Virus record (IMG/VR): IMGVR_UViG_3300021168_000009
Location: 1 to 45,963 of that record
DNA: 45,963 bases
Direction: 5' to 3' (one strand)
Origin: a virus
The position numbers and the translations under genes are program-made. Of this stretch, positions 15,664 through 23,589 are shown in pieces. The first letter of the stretch is position 1; each line of letters opens with the position of its first letter. The notes beneath the pieces are model-generated. The model had not been told where the DNA came from. It did no database searches and saw only the letters and a program-made list of their open reading frames with translations.

Positions 15664-15985
15664 AGAAGTAGTATTTCCAGATAAGAAGCAAGCTGATCGT
15701 TATAACTCTGGTAAATCTGAGTTGTCATACATCCTAGATGCACCACTAGCTATGCAAGGGTTGGCTGAAAGGTTTTCATTAGGGGCTAAGAAATACAGTC
15801 GAGACAATTGGAAATTAGGACTTCCTGAAGTTGAGTTAGAAGATGCATTACTTAGACACCTAAAAGCTTTTCATAATGGTGAACTTCTAGACTTCAAAGA
15901 TGGTGGTCATCACATCGACGCTGTGGTTTGGAATGCAGTAGTGTTAGCTGAACAATACCACCGGAGACGATCTATTGAGTCCTAA
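15596..15985 (+). CDS. MazG-like dNTP pyrophosphohydrolase domain protein (DUF5664-like)
   Basis: 129 residues. The segment SGKSELSYILDAPLAMQGLAE then GAKKYSRDNW matches the N-terminal domain described in phage dATP/dGTP diphosphohydrolases and DUF5664. RHLKAFHNGE and DGGHHIDAVVWNAV give the all-helical MazG-like metal site. Such enzymes hydrolyse dNTPs or (p)ppGpp-type nucleotides and tune pools during replication. GTG 15596 is favoured by AGAGG 8 nt upstream; ATG 15605 is the alternative. It overlaps the next gene by 11 nt. Confidence 0.83.
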   Translation: MTAMNEQEQRLTGMYNVQPSLLEEVVFPDKKQADRYNSGKSELSYILDAPLAMQGLAERFSLGAKKYSRDNWKLGLPEVELEDALLRHLKAFHNGELLDFKDGGHHIDAVVWNAVVLAEQYHRRRSIES

Positions 15986-16754
15986 AATTGGTTACGTAGA
16001 TATTGAGACAGCACCTAAGCTTGCATATGTATGGCAGTTCTTTAAGGCCAATATTGGTGCTAAACAAGTAAGAGAACATGGACATATTATGTCCTTTTCA
16101 TGGATTTGGAATGATGATCCAGATGATAAAGTTGTATATCACGAGAATCGTACACAGGATGATACTGACATTACTGCTAAGCTCATTGCCCTTCTGGATG
16201 AAGCCGATGTGGTTATTGGACAGAACTCTGACAGGTTTGACTTACCAACAATTAATGGACGTGCTCTCGTGGCTGGACTCAGGCCACCTAGTCCGTACAA
16301 GACAATTGATACATGTCTCGTGGCTCGTAAGGAGTTTGGCTTTGCGAGTAACAGTCTTGAATACTTAACAACAATTCTTAAGACTGCACATAAGAAACTT
16401 ACTCACGCTAAATTTCCGGGATTTGAACTCTGGCTAGCTTGTATGAATGGTGTTGAAGAAGCTTGGCAAGAAATGAGGACATACAACATTGTTGATACGC
16501 TATCCGTACGAGATGTCTATAAAATCATGCGACCTTGGATTAGGAACCATGCTAACATTGCAGTTCATATGGAGCTTGATTCTGTGGCGTGTCCTAAGTG
16601 TGGGTCTACTCATTTGCATCGCAGAGGTTATGCATACACCAATGTGGGCAAATATATTCGCTATCATTGTATTGATTGTGGTGGCTGGTCTAGAACTCGT
16701 CATACGGAATATCCTAAGGAAAAAGCTAAGTCACTATTGACTAATGCTGTATAA
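15975..16754 (+). CDS. DnaQ/RNase H-fold exonuclease with C-terminal zinc ribbon
   Basis: 259 residues starting at TTG 15975 (GGAG 8 nt upstream; no suitable ATG). Exo I is YVDIETAPK (7-15), exo II lies around VVIGQNSDRFDLPTINGRAL, and exo III is YNIVDTLSVRDVY. This is the DEDD pattern of the RNase_H_2/YprB-like branch. The C-terminal 60 residues carry a zinc ribbon, CPKC then CIDC, with many basic residues, likely for nucleic-acid binding. It may degrade host DNA or trim intermediates, adding a second 3'-5' exonuclease beyond the polymerase domain. The ribbon fusion is less usual. Confidence 0.85.
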   Translation: MSPKIGYVDIETAPKLAYVWQFFKANIGAKQVREHGHIMSFSWIWNDDPDDKVVYHENRTQDDTDITAKLIALLDEADVVIGQNSDRFDLPTINGRALVAGLRPPSPYKTIDTCLVARKEFGFASNSLEYLTTILKTAHKKLTHAKFPGFELWLACMNGVEEAWQEMRTYNIVDTLSVRDVYKIMRPWIRNHANIAVHMELDSVACPKCGSTHLHRRGYAYTNVGKYIRYHCIDCGGWSRTRHTEYPKEKAKSLLTNAV

Positions 16755-17090
16755 GTGAAAACAACGTTTGCATTTGACTACGATAATACCATCAGCAGGG
16801 ATGTTGATGGTTTCGTGGAGATAATGAAGATATTACAAGGACGTGGACATACAGTGTATGTTGTGACGGCCAGACGTGAGCATATACATCCAGAAGATTT
16901 TCATGAAATCGAAAAGGAGTTTATAGTCTTCAAGACTAGACATATTGCTAAGCGTCTATACATGCGTGAGGTTGCTGATATAGAAGTTGATGTCTGGGTA
17001 GATGATATGCCAGAGGCAATCATTAATAATTGGGAGGGTGCTCCTAGAACATTTAGAGACTTAAATGAGGATGGTAAATATAATGATTAA
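16755..17090 (+). CDS. HAD-superfamily phosphatase-like protein
   Basis: 111 residues beginning at a GTG immediately after the upstream stop. Motif I is FDYDNTIS (residues 6-13, nucleophile Asp and second Asp), motif II is VVTARRE, and motif IV-like VDVWVDDMPEAI carries the acidic pair. No large cap domain is present, so it belongs to the small capless phage HAD group, sometimes annotated as 5'-nucleotidase or polynucleotide kinase 3'-phosphatase-like. It sits among dNTP-synthesis genes, so nucleotide dephosphorylation is plausible. Exact substrate unknown. Confidence 0.83.
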   Translation: MKTTFAFDYDNTISRDVDGFVEIMKILQGRGHTVYVVTARREHIHPEDFHEIEKEFIVFKTRHIAKRLYMREVADIEVDVWVDDMPEAIINNWEGAPRTFRDLNEDGKYND

Positions 17091-17235
17091 AAAAGAAGGT
17101 AATAAATACAATGTTTATGATTCAACTGGTAGGATGAAGTTAGGTAGTCATCCAACTAGAGCTGAAGCTGTTAAACAAGTGGCTGCTATTGAAGCATCTA
17201 AAGCCGATAGGGCTAAAAAGAAAGGTAAGAAATGA
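17083..17235 (+). CDS. small basic phage protein, 50 aa
   Basis: ATG 17083 overlaps the HAD gene by 8 nt, and the TGA at 17233-17235 overlaps the next ATG. The product has KKEGNKYNVYDSTGRMKLG, then HPTRAEAVKQ, then AIEASKADRAKKKGKK. I recognise this pattern (K-x-Y-x-V, LG-xH-x-TR-x-EA, Q-xx-AIE) as a small protein common in phage genomes, often next to HNH or replication genes, with no established function. The very basic tail suggests nucleic-acid contact. Confidence 0.75.
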   Translation: MIKKEGNKYNVYDSTGRMKLGSHPTRAEAVKQVAAIEASKADRAKKKGKK

Positions 17236-18212
17236 TTAGGCTTCAAGAGCCTACTAGATCTTATGTTTGTCACTATCCAGAAGCTATCAAATTTGCTGAA
17301 ACACAAGAAGGTATCTTCTGGACAGCTAATGAAATTAATGTAGATAAAGATAAGCAAGATATGCTTGTCAATATGACTGAGGCTGAGCATCATGGAGTGG
17401 TCACGACTCTTAAATTATTTACTCTTTATGAGCTTGCCGCTGGCACTGACTACTGGCTTGGTCGTGTACTTACAAACTTTCCTAGACCAGAAATTCAGAG
17501 GATGGCAGCCACTTTTGGTTTCTTTGAGCTTAATGTACATGCTCCTTTTTATAACAAGCTTAATGATGTACTTAATCTAAACACAGAAGAGTTCTATAAT
17601 GACTACATACATAATCAAATACTTAAAGATCGTATGGAGTTTATTGACTCTCTTATTAGCAGTCCAGATGATCTTGTTAGCCTTGGGTGCTTTAGTCTTA
17701 TTGAAGGGGCTGTTCTTTATAGCAGCTTTGCCTTCCTCAAACACTTCCAAACTAAGGGTAAGAATAAACTTCTCAACGTGGTTAGGGGAATCAACTTTTC
17801 CGTCCGTGATGAGAATCTTCACTGTCTAGCAGGAAGCTGGCTATATCGGTCTCTAAGAGACGAACGACTTAAGGATATACCCAACTATAGGATAGACCTA
17901 GAGAACGCCGTACAACGCATTACAGAAGCTTCTAGGGCCATCTATGACCATGAGTGTCAGATAGTTGACATGATATTTGAAAAAGGTGAAATAGAAGGAA
18001 TAACATCTGAACAGATGAAAACCTTCATTAGGGGTAGGCTTAATCTATGTCTATCACACCTAGGCATTTCTGAACAGTTTGAATGTAAGAATGATATAAT
18101 TGCTGGTTGGTTTTATGACAATATCAACCAAGTACAATTTAATGATTTCTTCACAGGTATTGGAAATTCTTACAATCGTAATTGGGATCAAGGAGCATTT
18201 AAGTGGAATTAA
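17232..18212 (+). CDS. nrdB: ribonucleotide reductase class I beta subunit (NrdB-like)
   Basis: 326 residues of the ferritin-like di-metal fold. Visible ligands are Glu158 (LIEGAVLYSSF), Glu194 and His197 (VRDENLH), and His103. Tyr107 lies four residues after His103, the position of the radical tyrosine. Glu99 is one residue farther from His103 than in the canonical E-x2-H motif. The first carboxylate may be Glu67 or Asp73. The subunit generates the radical for NrdA to reduce ribonucleotides, feeding phage DNA synthesis. The start overlaps the upstream stop. A 52-aa gene separates it from nrdA, and the order nrdB-nrdA is the reverse of the common cellular operon. Confidence 0.93.
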   Translation: MIRLQEPTRSYVCHYPEAIKFAETQEGIFWTANEINVDKDKQDMLVNMTEAEHHGVVTTLKLFTLYELAAGTDYWLGRVLTNFPRPEIQRMAATFGFFELNVHAPFYNKLNDVLNLNTEEFYNDYIHNQILKDRMEFIDSLISSPDDLVSLGCFSLIEGAVLYSSFAFLKHFQTKGKNKLLNVVRGINFSVRDENLHCLAGSWLYRSLRDERLKDIPNYRIDLENAVQRITEASRAIYDHECQIVDMIFEKGEIEGITSEQMKTFIRGRLNLCLSHLGISEQFECKNDIIAGWFYDNINQVQFNDFFTGIGNSYNRNWDQGAFKWN

Positions 18213-18361
18213 CAAAAGAAGCATTAATGAAAAAGTTAGCAGACCTTCGATTCTTAGCAACTGGTAAATCCTTTGAAAGAAACAAAGAATTGTTCCAAGA
18301 GATTGAAAGTGTAAAAGTGCAGTTAGCAGCTTTTGAACGTAAGAATAAAAAGACTAAATGA
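18203..18361 (+). CDS. small helical protein between nrdB and nrdA, 52 aa
   Basis: GTG 18203 has AGGAG 7 nt upstream and overlaps the end of nrdB by 10 nt; its TGA overlaps the nrdA ATG (ATGA, 18358-18361). The product is a charged, almost entirely helical peptide (LTKEALMKKLADLRFL, NKELFQEIESVKVQLAAFE) ending KNKKTK. It is well placed for coupled translation. It might assist RNR assembly or replace the missing NrdA cone region in regulation, but I have no evidence for either. Confidence 0.7.
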   Translation: MELTKEALMKKLADLRFLATGKSFERNKELFQEIESVKVQLAAFERKNKKTK

Positions 18362-20046
18362 GTATATATGAGAAACTTAGTGAAGAACGTAAATGGCTAC
18401 AAGCTGAAGGTAAACTACCAGAATGGTTAACTACTGGTGGTTATCAACTTGTTAAAGAAAAGTATCTATACGAAACAGACTCTCTTAGGGATACTTATAG
18501 TAGGATTGCTAGGACTGCTGCTCGTCATACCGATGATCCCGGTTTATGGTATGAGCGTTTTAATGATATTATGTGGAAAGGGTGGCTCGCGTTATCTACA
18601 CCAGTATTAAGTAATATGGGAACCATCAAGGGCATGCCTGTAAGTTGCTCAGGAGGTTACATACCTGATAGCATTGAGGGCTTCTACGATGGATACAAAG
18701 AAACAGCAATCCTTACAAAACACGGCTTCGGAACCAGTAGTTACCTTGGAGATATCCGTCCAAGGGGTAGCAAGATACGAACAGGTGGTAAAGCTTCTGG
18801 CACCTTACCGATCATTAAACACTTTGTCCAAGACATGCGAGACGTCGCTCAGGGAACTTCTAGACGAGGAGCTTGGGCAGGATACCTACCAATTGACCAC
18901 CAAGACTTCCACGAGGTAATTGATTATGTGGAGCATCATCCTGATGACCTTAATGTTGGATGGATTGTTAGCGACGCTTTTATTGATAGGCTTCAGCTTA
19001 ATGATAGCGATGCTATTTCCCGGTATCAACGTAGTCTTAAAGTCAAAGCAGTTACAGGCAAAGGATATTACTTCTTCTTGGATAAAGTCAATAACTTGTC
19101 CCCCGCCTGTTATAAAGATCGGGGATTAGATGTAAAAGCAAGTAATCTTTGTACAGAAATTACATTACACTCAGATAAAGATCATACCTTTACCTGTGTT
19201 CTATCAAGCATGAATTTAGAGAAGTATAATGAATGGAAAGATACTGACGCAGTGTTTACTAGCACTGTTTTCCTTGATTGTGTTGCTAGCGAATTTATTG
19301 CTCTATCTAAGACTATTCCCGGAATGGGTGCTGCTAATAACTTTACCGTTAAGTCTAGGGCTTTGGGTCTTGGTGCTCTTGGCTTCCACACCTACTTGCA
19401 AAGCAAGAGTATACCTTTCGAGTCGCTCGAAGCTCATATACTCAATATTGAATTGTTTAGAGGGATAAGGAATGGAGCAGAACAAGCAACTAAGTGGATG
19501 GCAGAACATTGGGGAGAGCCTGAGTGGTGCACAGGGTACAACAGGAGAAATAGCCATCTCATTGCAATTGCGCCTAATACAAGCTCAGCTCTCATCTGTG
19601 GAGGAGTTAGTCAAGGAATTGAGCCAGTTGTTGCCAACCTCTACAATCAACCTACCAGCGCTGGAGAAATTTATAGAGTCAACCCAATCTTTCTTGACCT
19701 TGCAAAAGCCAGAAATCATTGGTCTGAGGAATTGGTTGCGACTCTCATTAGATCGGAAGGTTCGGTTAAAGACATTGAATGGCTAACAGATCATGAGAAA
19801 CAAGTTTTTAAAACTGCTTATGAGATTGACCAGCGATCGATTATTCGTCTTGCCGCTGCTAGACAACCGTTCGTAGATCAGGCCCAGAGTATTAATCTAT
19901 TCTTTGATGCCGATGAGGATGAGGGATATATCTCTGAGATTCATCAGGAAGCGTTTCAGAACCCCATGATTAAGAGCTTATACTATATGAGAACTAAGGC
20001 GGGTGTTAGTGCTAGTAAGAATGAATGCTTAGCATGTGAGGGATGA
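18358..20046 (+). CDS. nrdA: ribonucleotide reductase class I alpha subunit (NrdA-like), short form
   Basis: 562 residues against about 760 for E. coli NrdA. The N-terminal ATP cone is missing, so allosteric overall-activity control (dATP shut-off) is probably absent. The active-site triad is present (Asn263, Cys265, Glu267 in SNLCTEI), as are the radical-transfer Tyr542-Tyr543 (LYYMRT) and C-terminal redox cysteines Cys557/Cys560 (ECLACEG). An early catalytic cysteine is in PVSCSGGY. Thus it should be a functional class I reductase. Loss of the cone fits a virus needing unrestrained dNTP supply. It is the last large gene of the rightward block. Confidence 0.94.
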   Translation: MSIYEKLSEERKWLQAEGKLPEWLTTGGYQLVKEKYLYETDSLRDTYSRIARTAARHTDDPGLWYERFNDIMWKGWLALSTPVLSNMGTIKGMPVSCSGGYIPDSIEGFYDGYKETAILTKHGFGTSSYLGDIRPRGSKIRTGGKASGTLPIIKHFVQDMRDVAQGTSRRGAWAGYLPIDHQDFHEVIDYVEHHPDDLNVGWIVSDAFIDRLQLNDSDAISRYQRSLKVKAVTGKGYYFFLDKVNNLSPACYKDRGLDVKASNLCTEITLHSDKDHTFTCVLSSMNLEKYNEWKDTDAVFTSTVFLDCVASEFIALSKTIPGMGAANNFTVKSRALGLGALGFHTYLQSKSIPFESLEAHILNIELFRGIRNGAEQATKWMAEHWGEPEWCTGYNRRNSHLIAIAPNTSSALICGGVSQGIEPVVANLYNQPTSAGEIYRVNPIFLDLAKARNHWSEELVATLIRSEGSVKDIEWLTDHEKQVFKTAYEIDQRSIIRLAAARQPFVDQAQSINLFFDADEDEGYISEIHQEAFQNPMIKSLYYMRTKAGVSASKNECLACEG

Positions 20047-20049
20047 TAT

Positions 20050-20220
20050 ATGGGAGAAGTAGCAGAGTTCAAACTTAAAGAACGTAAAGAGTTATGTTAT
20101 GAGTGTCAATGTGGTTGTCAACATTTCATAGTCGGTATGAACTACATCAAATGTACAGCTTGTAGTTTGATTTCTAACAACATTGAAATTAGTCTTATCG
20201 AATACGAAAAGAAAGAATAA
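20050..20220 (+). CDS. zinc-ribbon mini-protein, 56 aa
   Basis: ATG 20050 is 3 nt after nrdA. The product carries a CYECQCGCQH cluster and a CTAC pair about 15 residues later, forming a likely four-cysteine zinc ribbon flanked by charged helices. It is the terminal gene of the rightward operon, directly before a strong terminator. It could be an RNR-associated redox or regulatory partner (its position suggests a glutaredoxin-like role, but the sequence does not show one) or a small transcription regulator. Confidence 0.7.
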   Translation: MGEVAEFKLKERKELCYECQCGCQHFIVGMNYIKCTACSLISNNIEISLIEYEKKE

Positions 20221-20246
20221 TTTCTAGAAAATATTTTGGACAAAAG

Positions 20247-20280
20247 AAAAGCCCCTTGGATTTCTCCTTGGGGCTTTTTT
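20247..20280. terminator. bidirectional rho-independent terminator
   Basis: Stem AAAAGCCCC (20247-20255) pairs with GGGGCTTTT (20270-20278). The loop region contains a further GGA/TCC pairing, and T runs follow on both strands (TTTTTT on plus, TTTTCTTTT on minus). It lies between convergent gene blocks and should stop both the rightward replication operon and the leftward late operon. Confidence 0.93.
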
Positions 20281-20284
20281 ATTT

Positions 20285-20647
20285 TCAACGTTTAAACTTC
20301 TGTCTTGATTCAAGTTGACCCTGTAAGTTACTTACAGCATTACCAAGAAGATTAACACTATCACTTAGTTTTATTACTGCTTCATTAGTAGCTTGCTGAG
20401 TTCTATTAGCTTGTTCAATTTGAATATGTAGCTGACCTACTTCTACCATCAATGTAGCCTGTTGAATTTGATTAGCCTCTACCTTAGTCATCCTACCTTT
20501 TAGGTCTTGTATATTTGCATAAGCAATACCTATTGTTATGAATGCACTACCTATAGCCATACCAACCTGTAACCAACTTGGTGCCCACTGATACCATTTA
20601 GGTTTCTGCTGTGTTACTACTTGATCTTTAGAATAGTGGCTTTCCAT
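20285..20647 (-). CDS. candidate holin: one membrane helix plus coiled coil
   Basis: 120 residues. A charged N-terminus and WYQWAPSWLQ precede one hydrophobic helix (about 27-46, VGMAIGSAFITIGIAYA). The rest is a Gln/Asn-rich amphipathic coiled coil (TKVEANQIQQATLMVEVGQL onward) ending in basic RQKFKR. It is the last gene of the lysis cluster and overlaps the o-spanin end by 31 nt. Being the only membrane protein of the cluster that is neither spanin nor endolysin, it is the best holin or pinholin candidate; a SAR endolysin usually needs only a depolarising holin. I do not recognise the family directly. Confidence 0.6.
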   Translation of the reverse strand: MESHYSKDQVVTQQKPKWYQWAPSWLQVGMAIGSAFITIGIAYANIQDLKGRMTKVEANQIQQATLMVEVGQLHIQIEQANRTQQATNEAVIKLSDSVNLLGNAVSNLQGQLESRQKFKR

Positions 20648-20877
20648 TCACGAAGCTTCCCAAGTCGGTTAATACAAATAGCTAAATTTATAGTCTGGTC
20701 ATCCCAAGCATTAACTAGGGACGTCTTTGATAGGTCATTAGGTGGTTCACTTACCGGACAATCTTGTAGGAGGCTGTCTGGTGGTACAACGGTCACTACT
20801 TGGCTTGGCTTCACAGTACGCATCCCACATGCTGTTAACATAAGCAGCATCGGCAACAGCATTACTAATCGAGCCAT
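20617..20877 (-). CDS. o-spanin lipoprotein (Rz1-like)
   Basis: 86 residues from ATG 20877, which has a strong GGGGTGGGG ribosome site; an upstream ATG at 20904 in frame is possible. The signal peptide MARLVMLLPMLLMLTAC ends in a lipobox with Cys17 as lipidation site, followed by a Pro-rich stretch (QDCPVSEPP) typical of Rz1. It is translated in a different frame from the i-spanin gene, overlapping it by 131 nt, the classic Rz/Rz1 nested arrangement. With the i-spanin it fuses inner and outer membranes in the last step of lysis. Confidence 0.87.
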   Translation of the reverse strand: MARLVMLLPMLLMLTACGMRTVKPSQVVTVVPPDSLLQDCPVSEPPNDLSKTSLVNAWDDQTINLAICINRLGKLREWKATILKIK

Positions 20878-21163
20878 TCCCCACCCCTTTATTAGTTTCA
20901 TCAATCTTATCTCTTAGGTTGGAAGCTTTAATAGTAAGCTCCTGTGTTTTAATTACTGCCTTGGTTACAATATCTTCAGTCTTGTCTGACATAACTGAAC
21001 GAGTTTGTAAACTCTTGTTAGCTAAAACTACATTAGCTGTAGCCTCCTTCAGCTGAGTTTTAACAACAACATTATGCTTCACTTCATGACAGGAAAATAG
21101 TAGTAATGCAACTATTGTAAGAATCACTGCACCAGCTACCATAAGCTTAGTTTTTAACAGCAT
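20747..21163 (-). CDS. i-spanin (Rz-like)
   Basis: 138 residues with an N-terminal membrane anchor (about 5-24, LKTKLMVAGAVILTIVALLL) and a periplasmic, predicted coiled-coil domain (QLKEATANVVLANKSLQTRS onward). The C-terminus has Cys residues and a basic Pro-rich end (CTTRQPPTRLSGK). It starts at ATG 21163 with GGAGTGG upstream, inside the endolysin end (17-nt overlap). It is the inner-membrane half of the spanin complex and the o-spanin is encoded within its 3' part. The nested partner gives the assignment good support despite low sequence conservation in this family. Confidence 0.86.
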   Translation of the reverse strand: MLLKTKLMVAGAVILTIVALLLFSCHEVKHNVVVKTQLKEATANVVLANKSLQTRSVMSDKTEDIVTKAVIKTQELTIKASNLRDKIDETNKGVGNGSISNAVADAAYVNSMWDAYCEAKPSSDRCTTRQPPTRLSGK

Positions 21164-21668
21164 TAGACCACTCCATTTTACCTAGACACATTTGTCTTTC
21201 TTGCTCACGTCTGTTTTCAAGCCCCTTAAGCCTAGTCTTACCAGAATACACCCACTTAAGTAATTCATCACAGCCAGCAGTATTATTACCGGCATTGAAG
21301 TCCTTAGCTAGTGTACTATTACGAAGTTTAGTAACGCCAACATTATAAGTAAAAGATGTTATAGCAGCTTCTTCATACACTGTCATTGGCGTCTTAATTA
21401 CTTCATGTACACCAGCATTAGCTACAGATAAATCTTTAGCAAACTGATTTAAACATTGTTGGTCAGTAAATCTAACACCAAGTTGTAAACCTTTTTCAGT
21501 GTGACCCAGACAGCTGGTAATGATACCAACTGGATCTAAATATGTTTTGTTAACTGCATTCTCATTAGGAGCTACTAGGAATGCTCCTGATACTGCTATA
21601 GCTATAGTCGAACCTGCTCCTAATAACCAAGCCATCATTTTCCTTTTATTATTGACGTCTATAGACAC
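21147..21668 (-). CDS. SAR endolysin, GH24-type phage lysozyme
   Basis: 173 residues. The catalytic signature E-x8-D-x5-T is intact: Glu36, Asp45, Thr51 (within YLDPVGIIT, then SCLGHT). An N-terminal weakly hydrophobic helix rich in Gly/Ala/Ser (MMAWLLGAGSTIAIAVSGAF) is a signal-anchor-release segment, so the enzyme is exported by the host Sec system and activated on release. It cleaves the glycan strands of peptidoglycan. GTG 21668 has AAGGA 8 nt upstream; ATG 21635 is an alternative. It heads the endolysin, Rz, Rz1, holin-candidate cluster. Confidence 0.92.
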   Translation of the reverse strand: MSIDVNNKRKMMAWLLGAGSTIAIAVSGAFLVAPNENAVNKTYLDPVGIITSCLGHTEKGLQLGVRFTDQQCLNQFAKDLSVANAGVHEVIKTPMTVYEEAAITSFTYNVGVTKLRNSTLAKDFNAGNNTAGCDELLKWVYSGKTRLKGLENRREQERQMCLGKMEWSNAVKN

Positions 21669-21670
21669 GG

Positions 21671-23587
21671 TTATTTATCCTTGGGTATACTTATTGGAGT
21701 ATCATTAGCCTTACCTACTGGTAAGTTACTACCCTCTGGAAATAAATCAATACCATGAGTATTAGGCGGTTGAATTGTATTCATTAGATCATTGTACCAA
21801 AATTCATAATTAGTAGACTGATGTAAATGCGCATCAGCTTTAATTGTAGTTTGTAAGATTGGTGCAATCTTAGTATTTAGATCATTAGAAGCACTAACAC
21901 TGTTCTGATCTGTTGGATCATTAGGTACAAACCTAACTGAACCATTAGCAAAGTCCGTATGTATTTTAGATGTAGCTGGTGCAGTATCAGCAACAATTAA
22001 TGGTTGATTAGTAAGCAAAGCTGTAGCAGGGTTGGGATTCATCTTACTGCCAACTACTACTTGTGAATTAAGAAATGAATCTTGTAGAAGCGGGACTAGA
22101 GATGTCTTATAATACTGATCGAAAGCTTTACTAGCTTTATCTGAGGCATCAGCATCAAAACCATTCTTTGGATTAGATGCATACAAACCGAACTCTGGAC
22201 TAGCAAATGTCTGAACAGCTGTCTTTAAACCTGTTGCATCTGCAGCTGTACCAGCATATACACCAAACCCAGCCATCATATTATTGAAGTTGCTATTAAT
22301 TTCTTTCTGATGATCTGGGTCCATCTTAACACCAGAGTTAACTTGTCTTAAGTTTTCTCTTAGAATGTCTGAATATTGCTGTACAGATTTTTGTTCTGTA
22401 GGTGTGCTATGAACAGGATTACCCGGCGTAGTTGGGAAGTTACCATTAGCATCTGGTAAACCACCATTGGTCTGTAGAAGTTTAACAGCTTGTCCAGCAA
22501 TATCGCCCTGAAGAATATTAGCAGCTGCAGGGAATGTTTTACTGACAGCTGCTAGTTGTAATACTTCTGGATTTTTATTAGCTAATGCTAATTGTGATGT
22601 AGTAAGTAAGTTACTTAATTGTGTCTGAGCAGCATCAGCTGCTATCTTACCACTATCTTGGTCCTTGTAAACTTGAACTCTTCGTTTGAATATATCAGAG
22701 ATTGCATTGATTGATCCAGTAGAATCTGCACCAACTGCTACACCAGTTACAGCATCACTAATATTGTTGATTACAGAATCATACTTCATTTGCTTCTGTT
22801 CAGGAGTTAATGTAGTATCATTATGAATTTGATCTAAATCAGCATTAAACTTTGGTGTAAGATTAGCTGCTAGATTACCAACGCCTTGAGTAAAGTTAAG
22901 TTTGTTTATATCTTGAGTCAAACCAATTTTATTACGTTGAGTTGTAATAGCATTGTTACCAATATTTTGATTAGCAGCAATTGTAGCTAATTTAGCATTA
23001 CCCAACTCAACCTGTGACTTCTGAAAAGCTACAACCTCTGATTGTTGTTTAAGCTGAGCAGCTGCTAATTGAACTCCTTGATAAGCATGTGCCATCTGTT
23101 GCTGTACTGCAGGAGGGTCATTTGGTGATCCATATCCTGCAGCTTGAGCATCACTGATAAACTTATTCTGTAGAGTACGTTGTTCTTGTTCAGCATAAGT
23201 ACCATTCTCAACATCATGTTGTAGAGCAGTACCAGTCAACGTACCTACAAGCTTATTAATATCATCCTGAAGTAATGGATGGTTAGCTAAGGAGGATACA
23301 GTAGTACGTCTGATATTACGTAAAGCTGCATCCTGACTTAGCACACCTTGTGATTGTAAGTCTTGAACTCTTTCAATGTTCTGTTGTAGTTCACCTAGAG
23401 CATTAGCCTTATACTTCATTTGAGCTAATTGAGTAGCATAGTTAGCAGAGTTGATAACTGCTGCACCTAGGCCACCAAGCAATCCACCACCCGCATTAAT
23501 AGCCATAGCAGCAGTATTGTTTGATACAGGTTGTACCGGAGTTATCGGTGATTGTACCTGTGGAATGTCTGCATTAAAATCTGCCAA
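21671..23587 (-). CDS. internal virion protein (T7 gp15-like position)
   Basis: 638 residues, mostly helical and very rich in Gln, Asn and Ala. An N-terminal Pro-rich start is followed by a Gly-rich hydrophobic stretch (INAGGGLLGGLGAAVINSAN) that could insert into a membrane, then long helices (ALGELQQNIERVQDLQSQGV). In T7-like phages, proteins at this place in the late operon form the ejected core that spans the periplasm for DNA entry. Assignment is by composition, size and neighbours, not by detailed similarity. It lies 2 nt downstream of the giant internal protein gene. Confidence 0.7.
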   Translation of the reverse strand: MADFNADIPQVQSPITPVQPVSNNTAAMAINAGGGLLGGLGAAVINSANYATQLAQMKYKANALGELQQNIERVQDLQSQGVLSQDAALRNIRRTTVSSLANHPLLQDDINKLVGTLTGTALQHDVENGTYAEQEQRTLQNKFISDAQAAGYGSPNDPPAVQQQMAHAYQGVQLAAAQLKQQSEVVAFQKSQVELGNAKLATIAANQNIGNNAITTQRNKIGLTQDINKLNFTQGVGNLAANLTPKFNADLDQIHNDTTLTPEQKQMKYDSVINNISDAVTGVAVGADSTGSINAISDIFKRRVQVYKDQDSGKIAADAAQTQLSNLLTTSQLALANKNPEVLQLAAVSKTFPAAANILQGDIAGQAVKLLQTNGGLPDANGNFPTTPGNPVHSTPTEQKSVQQYSDILRENLRQVNSGVKMDPDHQKEINSNFNNMMAGFGVYAGTAADATGLKTAVQTFASPEFGLYASNPKNGFDADASDKASKAFDQYYKTSLVPLLQDSFLNSQVVVGSKMNPNPATALLTNQPLIVADTAPATSKIHTDFANGSVRFVPNDPTDQNSVSASNDLNTKIAPILQTTIKADAHLHQSTNYEFWYNDLMNTIQPPNTHGIDLFPEGSNLPVGKANDTPISIPKDK

Positions 23588-23589
23588 AG

